A stretch of DNA of 30,326 nt from contig CAKTWW010000026.1 of NCBI GenBank assembly GCA_934630855.1, forward strand, positions 1 to 30,326. The letters run 5' to 3'. The stretch is from an uncultured Collinsella sp. (GTDB lineage: Bacteria > Actinomycetota > Coriobacteriia > Coriobacteriales > Coriobacteriaceae). Below are positions 12,703 through 21,308 of the stretch, one piece after another. The position numbers and the translations under genes are program-made. Positions within the stretch are counted from its first letter, which is position 1, and each line of letters starts with the position of its first letter. The notes beneath the pieces are model-generated. The model was not told the origin of the DNA, made no database searches, and saw only the letters and a list, made by a program, of their open reading frames with translations.

Positions 12703-13599
12703 ATGAAGCTCCAGCAGCTCAGGTATGTCGTTAAGGTTGCCGAATGCGGCAGCATCACCGAGGCCTCGCGTCGGCTCTTTGTGTCGCAGCCTTCGATCAC
12801 TGCATCGATCCGCGAGCTCGAAAACGAGATGGGCGTTCATATCTTTGAACGCACCAACAAGGGCGTTATCGTGTCCGAGGAGGGTGAGACCTTTTTGGGC
12901 TACGCGCGCCAGGTGCTCGATCAGGCCGATCTGCTCGAGGACAAATATAAAGGTGCGTCCGAGCAGGTGCCGCATTTTAGCGTGAGCTGCCAGCATTATT
13001 CCTTTGCCGTCAATGCGTTTGTCGACGTGATTCGCGAGTTCGATGCCGCGCGCTACGACTTTACCCTGCGCGAGGAACAGACCCACGAGATTATCGAGGA
13101 TGTCGCGCATATGAAAAGCGAGCTGGGCATCCTGTACCTGTCCGAGCACAATCGCGAGGTTATCGAGCGTATGCTGGCGGCCAACGAGCTCGTGTTCGAA
13201 GGACTCTTCTGCGCCTCGCCGCATGTGTTTGTTTGTGCCGACCATCCGCTGGCGGGCCGCTCCAGCGTGACGCTCGAGGACCTGGAAGACTACCCCTTCC
13301 TGTCCTACGAGCAGGGCAGCTACAACTCGTTTTACTATTCCGAGGAACTGACCTCGACGTTTGAGCGTCGCAAGAATATCCGCGTGCGCGACCGTGCGAC
13401 GTTGTTCAATTTGGCCATGGGCCTCAACGGCTACACGGTATGCTCGGGCGTGATCAGCCACGAGCTCAACGGCCCCGGCATTATCTCGATTCCGCTCGAT
13501 GTGGACGAGTACATGGAGATTGGCATTATCACACGCAAGAACACGACGCTCACGCGTTACGGCCAAGCCTATATCGACGCGATCCGTCAGCATATTTAG
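12703..13599 (+). CDS. LysR-family regulator, possibly MetR/MtaR-like
   Basis: A 298-residue LTTR: winged HTH at residues 1-60 (MKLQQLRYVVKVAECGSITE, then SQPSITASIRELE) and an effector-binding domain at about 90-295. GGGAGG precedes the ATG at 12703 by 5 nt. The longer frame from 12496 overlaps the HAD gene and is spurious. It is followed by the MetE-like gene, whose upstream region carries ATAG-N7-CTAT, the spacing of streptococcal MtaR/MetR boxes. Control of methionine synthesis is therefore a reasonable but unproven inference. CysB/CmbR-type regulation is the main alternative. Confidence 0.9.
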   Translation: MKLQQLRYVVKVAECGSITEASRRLFVSQPSITASIRELENEMGVHIFERTNKGVIVSEEGETFLGYARQVLDQADLLEDKYKGASEQVPHFSVSCQHYSFAVNAFVDVIREFDAARYDFTLREEQTHEIIEDVAHMKSELGILYLSEHNREVIERMLAANELVFEGLFCASPHVFVCADHPLAGRSSVTLEDLEDYPFLSYEQGSYNSFYYSEELTSTFERRKNIRVRDRATLFNLAMGLNGYTVCSGVISHELNGPGIISIPLDVDEYMEIGIITRKNTTLTRYGQAYIDAIRQHI

Positions 13600-13624
13600 C
13601 CCGCACGGGCCGCGCGTGCGGGCT
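13598..13624 (+). terminator. Hairpin after lysR (probable weak terminator)
   Basis: AGCCCGCACG (13598-13607) pairs with CGTGCGGGCT (13615-13624) around a 7-nt loop. The first two bases are shared with the lysR stop codon. The following GCATCCCTATTGTTTG is only moderately U-rich. Confidence 0.5.
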
Positions 13625-13633
13625 GCATCCCTA

Positions 13634-13675
13634 TTGTTTGTTATATAGACAATTCCTATGGCAAACAAATATAAA
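13634..13675 (+). promoter_or_regulatory. LysR-type operator and promoter of the MetE-like gene
   Basis: ATAG (13645-13648) and CTAT (13656-13659) are exactly 7 nt apart, in the sequence TATAGACAATTCCTATG. An outer inverted repeat TTGTTTG (13634-13640) / CAAACAA (13662-13668) surrounds it. TAGACA (13646-13651), an 18-bp spacer and TATAAA (13670-13675) can serve as the promoter, so the -35 box would lie within the operator. The bound regulator is presumably the adjacent LysR protein. Confidence 0.5.
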
Positions 13676-13750
13676 TGCATATTTTACGATAGCCGCGATG
13701 ACGCCCATACTCTCTCTCGTTAAAGCAACCAATTGCAAAGGGAGAAACCT

Positions 13751-14884
13751 ATGAGCACTTCGACCCAGCTGAACGCGCCGTTTCGCGCCGATATTGTCGG
13801 CAGTTTTCTTCGTCCGCAGGCCGTGAAGGACGCTCGTGCGGCCTATGCCGCGGGCACGCTCGACGGTGCCGGCCTTAAGGCTGTCGAGGACGAGGCTATT
13901 CGCGACTTGGTGGCCAAGCAAAAGGCCGCTGGCCTGCAGGTGATTACCGATGGCGAGTTCCGCCGCAGTTACTGGCACCTCGACTTTATGTGGGGCCTCA
14001 ACGGTGTTGAGCGTCGCACCTCGCGCAACGGCTATATGTTCCACGACGAGGAGACCACGGCCGATACCGCCGTGGTAACCGGTCCCATTAGCGGCGAGAA
14101 CCATCCGTTCGTCGAGCACTTCAAATTTGTCAAGGCGCTTGAGGGCGAAGGCCAGGTCGCGCGCCAGACCATCCCGGCGCCGATCCAGACGTTCTCTGAG
14201 GTCACGCTCGATCGCTGCGATGGTCAGCAGGAGAGCCTGCGCGCCGTCTATAAGACCGACGAGGAACTCGCCGATGCCATCGCGGCTGCCTATCGCACCG
14301 TGATTGCCGACCTGTACGCTGCGGGTTGCCGCAACATCCAGTTTGATGACTGCACCTGGGGCATCTACTGCGATACCGATTTTGTCGCCAAAACCGGCAT
14401 GAGTCCGGTCGATCTGCAAAAGGTGAGCGAGCTGGGCGTGGCACTCAACAATGCGGCTATCGAGGGTAAGCCCGATGACCTTGTCATTAACACACACGTG
14501 TGCCGTGGCAACTACCACTCCACCTACGCCTTCGAGGGCGGTTATGATCCCATCGCGCCGTACCTGTTCGCAAACGAGGATGTCGACGCATTCTACCTGG
14601 AGTTCGATACGCCCCGCGCCGGTGGTTTTGAGCCTCTCAGGTACGTTGCTCCCGGCAAGAAGGTCGTGTTGGGCCTGGTGACCACCAAGGTCGCCGAGCT
14701 CGAGGACGAGGATGTCATCATCGAGCGTATTCACGAGGCTGCAAAGTATGTGCCGCTCGAGAATCTGTACCTGTCGCCTCAGTGCGGCTTTGCCAGCTGC
14801 GAGATTGGCAACAAGCTGACCGAGGACGAGCAATGGGCAAAGATCGCGCTGGTCAAGCGCATTGCCGAGCGCGTTTGGAAATAG
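13751..14884 (+). CDS. Short MetE-like cobalamin-independent methyltransferase (YxjG/YxjH type)
   Basis: A 377-residue protein equal in length to B. subtilis YxjG/YxjH, corresponding to the catalytic C-terminal half of MetE. It should transfer a methyl group to homocysteine or a related thiol. The zinc ligands are visible: H249 and C251 (NTHVCRGN), E284 (FYLEFDT) and C345 (SPQCGF). GEFRRSYW (68-75) is the substrate-side loop. The N-terminal folate-recognition half of full MetE is absent, so the methyl donor is uncertain. GGGAG lies 7 nt before the ATG at 13751; a TTG at 13733 is less likely. Regulation by the upstream LysR protein is suggested by the operator. Confidence 0.88.
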   Translation: MSTSTQLNAPFRADIVGSFLRPQAVKDARAAYAAGTLDGAGLKAVEDEAIRDLVAKQKAAGLQVITDGEFRRSYWHLDFMWGLNGVERRTSRNGYMFHDEETTADTAVVTGPISGENHPFVEHFKFVKALEGEGQVARQTIPAPIQTFSEVTLDRCDGQQESLRAVYKTDEELADAIAAAYRTVIADLYAAGCRNIQFDDCTWGIYCDTDFVAKTGMSPVDLQKVSELGVALNNAAIEGKPDDLVINTHVCRGNYHSTYAFEGGYDPIAPYLFANEDVDAFYLEFDTPRAGGFEPLRYVAPGKKVVLGLVTTKVAELEDEDVIIERIHEAAKYVPLENLYLSPQCGFASCEIGNKLTEDEQWAKIALVKRIAERVWK

Positions 14885-15006
14885 CGGTAACGTTCGCAGG
14901 TGACGGCGCGTGCGAGGCATGGCGTATCGCGTACAATGTTTCGGATCGTATCGTTCGGGCAGGTTATTCGATATGCCCGACCGCCCTTCCATTCGAAAGG
15001 ACATCC

Positions 15007-16341
15007 ATGTCCCAGTCCTCGACGCCCGCCGTTGCCGATGCCATCTACGATGCGTCATCGCTCGGCCGTTCGCGTATGTTCCTGCTCGGCTTACAGCATC
15101 TATTTGCCATGTTTGGCGCTACCGTGCTGGTGCCCGTGCTCACCGGTCTCTCGGTCTCGGCGACGCTTTTGTTTGCCGGCCTAGGCACGCTGCTCTTCCA
15201 CTTCCTGTCGCGCGGTAAGGTGCCGGCTTTCCTGGGTTCATCGTTTGCCTTTATCGCGGGCTATGCCGCCATTGCACCCAACGGTGAGGCCGAGCTTTTG
15301 CCCTACGCTTGCCTGGGCGTAGCCTGCGCCGGTCTGCTCTATCCGGTGCTGGCGGCGCTCTTCCGCGCGTTTGGCGCCAAGCGCGTTATGCGCTTCTTTC
15401 CGCCGGTGGTGACTGGCCCCATCGTCATTTCTATCGGCCTGATCTTGGCAAGCTCTGCTATCGCCAACTGCCAGACCAACTGGCTTGTTGCCGTTGTCGC
15501 TGTGGCCGTCATCGTCATCTGCAATATCTGGGGCCGCGGTATGGTCAAGATCGTGCCGATTCTGCTGGGCGTCGTGGTGAGCTATGCTGTCGCCGCTGTG
15601 CTGGGCGAGGTCGACTTCTCCGGTGTTGCTGCCGCTCCGTGGGTCGGTCTGCCCGTGGTGTGGGACAACACCGTGTTTGCGCTCTTTGGCCCGCAGTTCG
15701 ATAGTGGTCTGGCCACGACGGCCATCATCACCATCATGCCGCTGGCTTTTGCGACCATGATCGAGCACATCGGCGATATCTCCGCCATTGGCTCTACCTG
15801 TGAGCGCAACTTTATCGCCGATCCTGGCCTGCATCGCACGCTGCTCGGTGATGGCCTTGCCACGATCCTGGCCTCGCTCTTTGGTGCTCCGGCAAACACC
15901 ACCTACGGCGAGAACACTGGCGTGCTCGCCCTGACGCGCGTGTTCGACCCGCGCGTGATCCGCATTGCCGCGTGCTGCGCCATCGTGCTTTCGTTCTGCC
16001 CCAAGTTCGCTGCAGTCATCGCCGCCATGCCGGCGTGCGTCATCGGCGGCGTGTCGCTCGTGCTCTACGGTATGATTAGTGCCGTGGGTGTTCGCAACCT
16101 CATCGAGAACCAGGTCGATTTCCAGAACAATCGCAACGTGCTGGTGGCTGCGCTGGTGCTTGTGCTTTCGCTCGGCATTGCCTACAGCACCGCTGGCGCC
16201 ATCGTGTTGGAGCTGGGCGGCGTGACGATCTCGCTTTCGGGCCTTGCCGTGGGTTCGCTGGTGGGCATTGTGCTCAACGCCATCCTGCCGGGTAACGACT
16301 TTGAGTTCGATGTTTCCGAGCTCGAGGAAGCTGTTGAGTAA
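15007..16341 (+). CDS. uraA: Uracil permease-type NCS2 transporter
   Basis: A 444-residue inner-membrane transporter with about 14 hydrophobic segments (UraA 7+7 fold). It matches UraA in FLGSSFAFI (76-84), the transport-site glutamates E253 in MIEHIGDISA and E302 in TTYGENTGVLALTRV, and the later GGVSLVLYGMIS segment. It should import uracil with protons; xanthine is a less likely substrate. The ATG at 15007 is preceded by AAAGGA; the longer frame from 14782 covers the end of the previous gene. It has a 122-bp leader with TACAAT near 14930 as a possible -10. A strong terminator follows. Confidence 0.9.
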   Translation: MSQSSTPAVADAIYDASSLGRSRMFLLGLQHLFAMFGATVLVPVLTGLSVSATLLFAGLGTLLFHFLSRGKVPAFLGSSFAFIAGYAAIAPNGEAELLPYACLGVACAGLLYPVLAALFRAFGAKRVMRFFPPVVTGPIVISIGLILASSAIANCQTNWLVAVVAVAVIVICNIWGRGMVKIVPILLGVVVSYAVAAVLGEVDFSGVAAAPWVGLPVVWDNTVFALFGPQFDSGLATTAIITIMPLAFATMIEHIGDISAIGSTCERNFIADPGLHRTLLGDGLATILASLFGAPANTTYGENTGVLALTRVFDPRVIRIAACCAIVLSFCPKFAAVIAAMPACVIGGVSLVLYGMISAVGVRNLIENQVDFQNNRNVLVAALVLVLSLGIAYSTAGAIVLELGGVTISLSGLAVGSLVGIVLNAILPGNDFEFDVSELEEAVE

Positions 16342-16363
16342 CAGCTGCGTTCAGCTACATCAG

Positions 16364-16399
16364 AAAATGGCGCCCATGCGTACGCGTGGGCGCCATTTT
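16364..16399. terminator. Bidirectional terminator between uraA and the esterase
   Basis: AAAATGGCGCCCA (16364-16376) pairs with TGGGCGCCATTTT (16387-16399). U runs follow on the plus strand (TTTTT to 16400) and A runs give U on the minus strand. The minus-strand gene's stop codon starts inside it. Confidence 0.85.
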
Positions 16400-17064
16400 T
16401 AATGCGACAGTATCCAGTGAATGCCGCGGGCCATACGCAAGTCGGTTTGCGCAAAATGATTGCCGGGGTTGAGCTCCAGCGTTGTTGGAATGCCGCGATT
16501 GATGAGCAACTCTTCCATCGCGCGCGTGTCGTCGAGCACGTGACGCATCATACGGTTGGGCGTCTTGGTTTCCTTTTTACCGAGCGACAGGTAGGCGGCA
16601 TCGGGCGTATTCGACATCGTGTGCTCGCGTGCGTAGTCGATAAAGCCCGGGAACCATAGCGACCCCGATGCACTCGCGGCGCGGCCAAAGGCATCGGTTT
16701 GCCAGAGGGACCAAAGTGCAAAGAGGCCTGCCAGCGAGTAACCGGCAATGCCACGCCAGGTGGGCGGCTGGGGAAGCGACGACTCGACCTCTGGGATTAT
16801 CTGGCTCCGTAGCTCATCAAGAAAACCTGCAGCCTGTCCGCCAAAAGGCTCAGCATTGCGAACCGTTCCATCGCATTCCCAGGGGCTCAGCTCGCGGTTC
16901 CAATCGAGCCCGCCAACGGCGACGAGGGTGAACGGCGGACAGTCGAGCTCTCGGCACCGGTCATAGACATCGCTGCCGTCGCCCATGACCACGGGGAGGT
17001 AGATGACGGGCGCGTCTTCCGCGCGTTCTGAATAAACGGTTATCTGCTTTTGATGCACTTCCAA
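16399..17064 (-). CDS. Alpha/beta-hydrolase (esterase D/Fes-like)
   Basis: A 221-residue cytoplasmic alpha/beta-hydrolase. The nucleophile elbow is GYSLAG (about 108-113) and the late catalytic histidine lies in NPGNHFAQTD (about 200-209). Between them, ASGSLWFPGF is typical of the esterase-D/Fes/IroE branch. Members cleave acyl, siderophore or formylglutathione esters; the substrate is unknown and no siderophore genes are near. The start is uncertain: the frame begins with TTG at 17064 after GAGAGAAG, and a GTG two codons later is an alternative. It is a single gene convergent with uraA. Confidence 0.82.
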   Translation of the reverse strand: MEVHQKQITVYSERAEDAPVIYLPVVMGDGSDVYDRCRELDCPPFTLVAVGGLDWNRELSPWECDGTVRNAEPFGGQAAGFLDELRSQIIPEVESSLPQPPTWRGIAGYSLAGLFALWSLWQTDAFGRAASASGSLWFPGFIDYAREHTMSNTPDAAYLSLGKKETKTPNRMMRHVLDDTRAMEELLINRGIPTTLELNPGNHFAQTDLRMARGIHWILSH

Positions 17065-17172
17065 GGTAGGCTTCTCTCAGTGTTGTGATATCGGCAGCCC
17101 CAATTGTCGCACGCCAGCGTATGCCGGTTGGACAGCATCAAGATCATTCGCGCGCCGTGCGGGCGCAAACGG

Positions 17173-17210
17173 AAAACGCCACCGCCGGATGGGAGCTCGG
17201 CGGTGGCGTT
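17173..17210 (-). terminator. Terminator of the surface-protein gene
   Basis: A 13-bp perfect stem AACGCCACCGCCG (17175-17187) / CGGCGGTGGCGTT (17198-17210), followed on the minus strand by TTTTCCGTTT. It lies about 60 bp beyond the stop at 17269. Confidence 0.8.
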
Positions 17211-17268
17211 GCTAAACGGTGTGCGGCCTAGACGGCTTTAGAAATGCCTCTCGTGCATATAAAGGCGT

Positions 17269-19035
17269 CTACGAGCGCTTGCGGCTCAGTGCTGCGCCTG
17301 CGGCGATAGTGGCTGCTCCCGCAAAGGCGGTCGCTACGATAGCTGCGCTCGAGGTGTCGCCGGTTGCCGCGAGCTTGCCGGTGGTTTTGACTCCCGTAGC
17401 CACGGTCGCGACGGTCTTGATCGTTTTCGCACCCTCGGACTTGGAACCCTCGGGCTTGGTCTCGCCGGGCTTCTCCTCGGGTTTGGTCTCCTCGGGGGGT
17501 GCGATGACCGTGCTCTTAGCGACAGCTGCGTCGTAGGGGGAGTCGATCGTGGCGTCGCCCGTGCCGATGGTCTGGCCCGCCTCATAGAAAACGCCGCCGT
17601 CGTCGAACTCTCCTTTGCTGCGATAGTCAATGACCTTGCCGCCTGCGGGCGTCTGGATGGTGGCGTCCTTGATCTCGATGGTGCCGATCGCCTTGCCGTC
17701 CTCGCTTGTGACGAGGGCGAAGATCGCCGCCGTGTCTCCCTCGGCCGTGACCTTGCTGCGGACGATCGAGATGGTCGCGGGCGTGATGCCCTCGTAGGTC
17801 GAGGCGTAGATGCCGAGGTTCACGCCTTTGTGCTCGGGGATGGCCTCGCCACCTTGGTCGTTGCTGTAGTGGTCGGGGCCGCCATCGGTCTCAACATAAC
17901 GGGCTATAGCCTTGACAACAGAGTCGCTGATGTAGATGTGGCCACCCGCGCCGTTGGACGGGGTGTTTCTAGTGGAGATTGCAACCGAGAACCTGCCTTC
18001 TGCGAGTGCGTCCACGGTCGAGGCGTTCTTGATGACGATGTCATCCTCGTCGGTGTAGAGGGCGAGGACGTCGCCGCCGTCTGAGCTTGCTCGGACTGTC
18101 ACGTTCGCGCCATCGAGCGTGATGCCCTCGTAGACATAGATACCATATCCGATGCCAGTTGCGTTGAGGGATGCGTTCGAGACCGTGAGGCTGCCCTTGG
18201 CCTTAACGGCATAGTCTTCCTTGGAGCTTGCCTTGACCTGGCTACCACCAGAAATCTCGATGTTGCCTTCGGCCAAAATCGCCTCGTCCTCGATAGAGCT
18301 TGCCTCTACCTTGCCGCCGCCCTTGATGGTGAGGTTCTCGTTGGCCTGGATACCTTTCTCTTCGAAGGCCTTTGCGGTGACGGTTCCGCTATTGTCGATC
18401 GTGATGTTGCCGCCAGCCCTGATGCCATCAGAATCACCCGTGGCGTTGACGTTGCCCGAACCCTTGATGATAAGATCTCCCTTAGCATCGATAGCGTCGA
18501 ACCCGGTGCTCGTGGCGTTGACGGTTCCCGCTCCGTCGATGTTGATGTCGCCGATAGAGATGATGGCGTCGCTGGACGATGTCACGTTGAGCGTGTCGGA
18601 TGCGCCACCCTGGATATTGAGCTCGGCGTTTTCATTCGCGCCCTCCTCGACCAGGATGCCACGGCCGTTGTTATTGGTGACAGTGTTGTCGCCCCCATAA
18701 CTCAAGTTGAGCTTGCCGGCAGCCTTGATCGTACCGCCGTCATAGCCGTTGAGCTTCATGTCGTCGGCGCCGTCCCAACTCCAGGTGCCGGCCTCGTCGC
18801 CTGCCGCGGCGTAGTACTGGGTTCCTCCGACATCCACCCACTCGGCCGCGAGCGAGACGCTCGGCATGAGCAGCGAGCTCACCGTGAGCGCGCATACGGC
18901 GCCCACGACGATGCGGCGGGTCACGCGGCGCCAGCTGCCGTGTGCGAGCGCTATGCGACGACGCACGTCGGGCTCGGCAAAACGGGCTCCTGAGGTTTTG
19001 TCATTGCGCTTGGGGGTCGTGAACAAGGCTGCCAT
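17269..19035 (-). CDS. LAATG-anchored beta-helix surface protein (Cthe_2159-like)
   Basis: A 588-residue exported protein. It has a long basic N region (several R) and a hydrophobic core IVVGAVCALTVSSLL, with cleavage probably after SLA before AEWVDV (about residue 63). The body (about 95-330) is a series of roughly 20-residue repeats such as GDINIDGAGTVNATS, GDLIIKGSGNVNATG and GNITIDNSGTVTAK, the ladder of a right-handed beta-helix. It resembles Cthe_2159-type carbohydrate-binding proteins. A P/E/K-rich wall-spanning stretch (PEETKPEEKPGETKPEG) precedes LAATG (555-559), a hydrophobic segment and SRKRS, a sortase signal with LAATG in place of LPxTG. The ATG at 19035 follows GGGAG at 5 nt. 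Likely an adhesin or glycan binder. Confidence 0.85.
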   Translation of the reverse strand: MAALFTTPKRNDKTSGARFAEPDVRRRIALAHGSWRRVTRRIVVGAVCALTVSSLLMPSVSLAAEWVDVGGTQYYAAAGDEAGTWSWDGADDMKLNGYDGGTIKAAGKLNLSYGGDNTVTNNNGRGILVEEGANENAELNIQGGASDTLNVTSSSDAIISIGDINIDGAGTVNATSTGFDAIDAKGDLIIKGSGNVNATGDSDGIRAGGNITIDNSGTVTAKAFEEKGIQANENLTIKGGGKVEASSIEDEAILAEGNIEISGGSQVKASSKEDYAVKAKGSLTVSNASLNATGIGYGIYVYEGITLDGANVTVRASSDGGDVLALYTDEDDIVIKNASTVDALAEGRFSVAISTRNTPSNGAGGHIYISDSVVKAIARYVETDGGPDHYSNDQGGEAIPEHKGVNLGIYASTYEGITPATISIVRSKVTAEGDTAAIFALVTSEDGKAIGTIEIKDATIQTPAGGKVIDYRSKGEFDDGGVFYEAGQTIGTGDATIDSPYDAAVAKSTVIAPPEETKPEEKPGETKPEGSKSEGAKTIKTVATVATGVKTTGKLAATGDTSSAAIVATAFAGAATIAAGAALSRKRS

Positions 19036-19180
19036 GGTTGCTCCCATCCTCATAGGGCCTATGCGACTGCATCCAGCGTATCTGCAGGATGCGGCGGACG
19101 GTAGTGCCGTTTGGAGGGCAAAATGTCCAAAAATCTCGGGAAACAATAAACCGCGTGCCTACGCGTTGCCTTGCTTTAAA

Positions 19181-19218
19181 AGAAAGGCGCGGAGCCGCTC
19201 GATGCGACTCCGCGCCTT
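19181..19218 (-). terminator. Terminator of the NCS2 purine permease gene
   Basis: AAGGCGCGGAG (19184-19194) pairs with CTCCGCGCCTT (19208-19218) with a 13-nt loop. On the minus strand TTTCTTTTAAA follows. Confidence 0.8.
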
Positions 19219-19244
19219 GTTGTTTTACTTTAGCGTCCTTGCCG

Positions 19245-20555
19245 TTACGCCACGAAGAAGTAGACGAGGAAGGCGAGGGCGGCGATCCACATGAGCGGCT
19301 TGATCTTGGAGGCCTCGCCCTTAAAGAGCGCGACGACCACGTAGGCGATGAAGCCCAGGCCGATGCCGGCGGAGATGGAGTAGGTGAAGGGCACGCCGGC
19401 GACGATCATAAACGCCGGGAAGCCCTGCGAGACATCGGACCAGTCGATCTCGGAGGCCTCGCTCATCATGAGGTAGCCGACGTAGACCAGGGCGCCGCAG
19501 GTGGCGGCGCTGGAAACGATGGAGACGATGGGGGAGAAGAATGCGGCGAGGATAAACAGCACGCCGGTGGTGACGGAGGTGAGGCCCGTGCGGCCACCGT
19601 CGGCGGCGCCGGAGGTGGACTCGACGAAGGTGGTGATGGAGGAGACGCCCATGAAACCGCCCACAGCAGCGGCGGCGGAGTCGACGATCAGGATCTCCTT
19701 GATATTCTCGACGTTGCCGTCGTCGGTGAGGAACTCGCCCTGCTTGGCCACGGCCATCGCGGTGCCCATGGTGTCGAAGAAGTCACTCATGAGCAGCGAG
19801 AACGAGATGACGAGGAGCGCGGGGTCGGTAAGGACCTTGACGATGGCGGGCACGCCGCCGGCGTCGGCGATGGGGCCACCGATGCTCGAGAAGTCGAGCG
19901 GGGCGATGATACCGGTCGGAGCCTGGGTCACACCTAGGGGGATACCGGCGATGACGGCGACGACGATGCCGATGAGCAGCGAGCCGGGGACGTTGCGGCA
20001 GGCGAGGGCGACTGTCACCAGGATGGAGATGATGCCGACGATGAAGGTGGGGGAGGTGATGTCGCCCAGACCGACGAGTGTACCGGCGCCAGCGGTGATA
20101 ATGCCGGCATCGCACAGGCCAATCATGGCGATGAACAGGCCCAGACCCACCGAGATGGCGTGACGCAGGACAACCGGGATGGCGTCCATGATGGCCTCGC
20201 GCAGGCCACAAAGCACGAGCAGCAAGATGACGACGCCCTCAAGGAAGATGACGCTCATGGCCACGTGCCAGTCACCGCCGCAGACGGTGGTGGTGATTCC
20301 AGCGATCATCGCGTTGACGCCTAAGCCCGACGCGCAGGCGAGCGGGCGGTTGGCGAAGATGCCCATGCAGATGGTCATGATGCCAGCGCCCAGGCAGGTG
20401 GCGCAAGCGAGCGCTCCTGCATCGATGCCGGCGCCCGAGAGCACCGCGGGGTTGACGGCGATGATGTAGGCCATCGCCAGGAACGTTGTCAGTCCAGCGC
20501 GGAGTTCGGTCCCGATTGTGGACTTGCGCTCGCTGACGTGAAATAGTTCGTCCAT
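19245..20555 (-). CDS. NCS2 purine permease (AzgA/GhxP-like)
   Basis: A 436-residue inner-membrane transporter with 12-14 hydrophobic segments. It has the AzgA-branch N terminus (TELRAGLTTFLAMAYIIAVNP, within about 16-37), LGVNAMIAG in TM3, FDTMGTAMAVAKQGEF (about 269-284) and SSITTFVESTSGAADGGRTG (about 312-331). The last two are hallmarks of the adenine/guanine/hypoxanthine transporters. It should import purine bases with protons; the exact base cannot be assigned. The ATG at 20555 is preceded by AAGGAAAGGGT. The frame extends far upstream to 21233, opposite the deformylase, which is spurious. It has its own terminator and is divergent from the deformylase gene. No purine riboswitch is visible in the leader. 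Confidence 0.92.
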   Translation of the reverse strand: MDELFHVSERKSTIGTELRAGLTTFLAMAYIIAVNPAVLSGAGIDAGALACATCLGAGIMTICMGIFANRPLACASGLGVNAMIAGITTTVCGGDWHVAMSVIFLEGVVILLLVLCGLREAIMDAIPVVLRHAISVGLGLFIAMIGLCDAGIITAGAGTLVGLGDITSPTFIVGIISILVTVALACRNVPGSLLIGIVVAVIAGIPLGVTQAPTGIIAPLDFSSIGGPIADAGGVPAIVKVLTDPALLVISFSLLMSDFFDTMGTAMAVAKQGEFLTDDGNVENIKEILIVDSAAAAVGGFMGVSSITTFVESTSGAADGGRTGLTSVTTGVLFILAAFFSPIVSIVSSAATCGALVYVGYLMMSEASEIDWSDVSQGFPAFMIVAGVPFTYSISAGIGLGFIAYVVVALFKGEASKIKPLMWIAALAFLVYFFVA

Positions 20556-20747
20556 GCATACCCTTTCCTTGTTCGGCCCCGAGTTTAGGCCGATTGACAC
20601 GAACTCACCTACTATAGCCCCTTTCGACGCTGTTGTTCCTCGCATGTTGATGTTCGGCGCTTTGTAGCAGACGGACGGTATTTTTCGCATGAAAATGTGT
20701 GGGTACCGTATACTTAAGCAGTTACAACGACCCCTATGGAGGAACGT

Positions 20748-21167
20748 ATGATTAAAGAGCTCTGCCACGACGAGGCTATTCTGTCTCAGCGTTGCGAGGT
20801 TGCGACCGTCGAGGACGAGTCGGTGGCCCAGGACCTGATCGATACCATCAAGTCGCTCGACGATGCTGGCTGCCTTGCCGCCAACCAGATCGGCGTCACC
20901 AAGAAGGTTTGCGTCTACCTGGACGATGCCGGCGAGCCCCACGTGCTCTACAACCCCCGTCTGGTGTTTGGCCTGGGCGCCAGCAAGATGGAGGAGAGCT
21001 GCCTGACGCACGAGGAGATTACCAAGTCCACGCGCTACATCAAGTGCAAGGTTGCCTTTGACGTGATCGTCGACGGCAAGATGCGCGAGCGCAAGCAGGA
21101 CTTCGTCGGTTTTGAAGCTCAAATGATCCAGCATATGATTGATCACTGTCTCGGCAAGCTTGTTTAA
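20748..21167 (+). CDS. Peptide deformylase-like protein with altered active site
   Basis: A 139-residue deformylase-fold protein. Motif I reads AGCLAANQIG (Q47 present) and motif II MEESCLTHEE (metal ligand C85; usual EGCLS is ESCLT). Motif III is QHMIDH (128-133) instead of QHExDH: both metal-ligand histidines (H129, H133) remain but the catalytic glutamate is Met130. Deformylation of N-formyl-Met peptides is therefore doubtful, although metal binding is possible. GGAGG lies 5 nt before the ATG at 20748; an upstream ATG at 20736 lies before that site. TATACT at 20709-20714 may be the -10. A second deformylase is at 28470. It is a single-gene unit with a strong terminator. Confidence 0.88.
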   Translation: MIKELCHDEAILSQRCEVATVEDESVAQDLIDTIKSLDDAGCLAANQIGVTKKVCVYLDDAGEPHVLYNPRLVFGLGASKMEESCLTHEEITKSTRYIKCKVAFDVIVDGKMRERKQDFVGFEAQMIQHMIDHCLGKLV

Positions 21168-21209
21168 AGCGCCGATGCACCGCACCTTGGCGTTCAATCG
21201 TCGCTTTTG

Positions 21210-21250
21210 GCCCGGACATGACATTGTTGTCATGTCCGGGCTTTGTTGTT
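21210..21250 (+). terminator. Terminator of the deformylase-like gene
   Basis: A perfect 14-bp stem GCCCGGACATGACA (21210-21223) / TGTCATGTCCGGGC (21228-21241), loop TTGT, followed by TTTGTTGTTT. Confidence 0.9.
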
Positions 21251-21308
21251 TAGCGCCTCTTTGTTTGGTGACAATGAACCTAGCAAGAACGTTTAGCTAG
21301 GAGGCGCT

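Noticed and set aside
20556..21233. Upstream extension of the purine permease frame (to 21233)
   Set aside because: Runs antisense through the deformylase gene; the family N terminus and ribosome site are at 20555.
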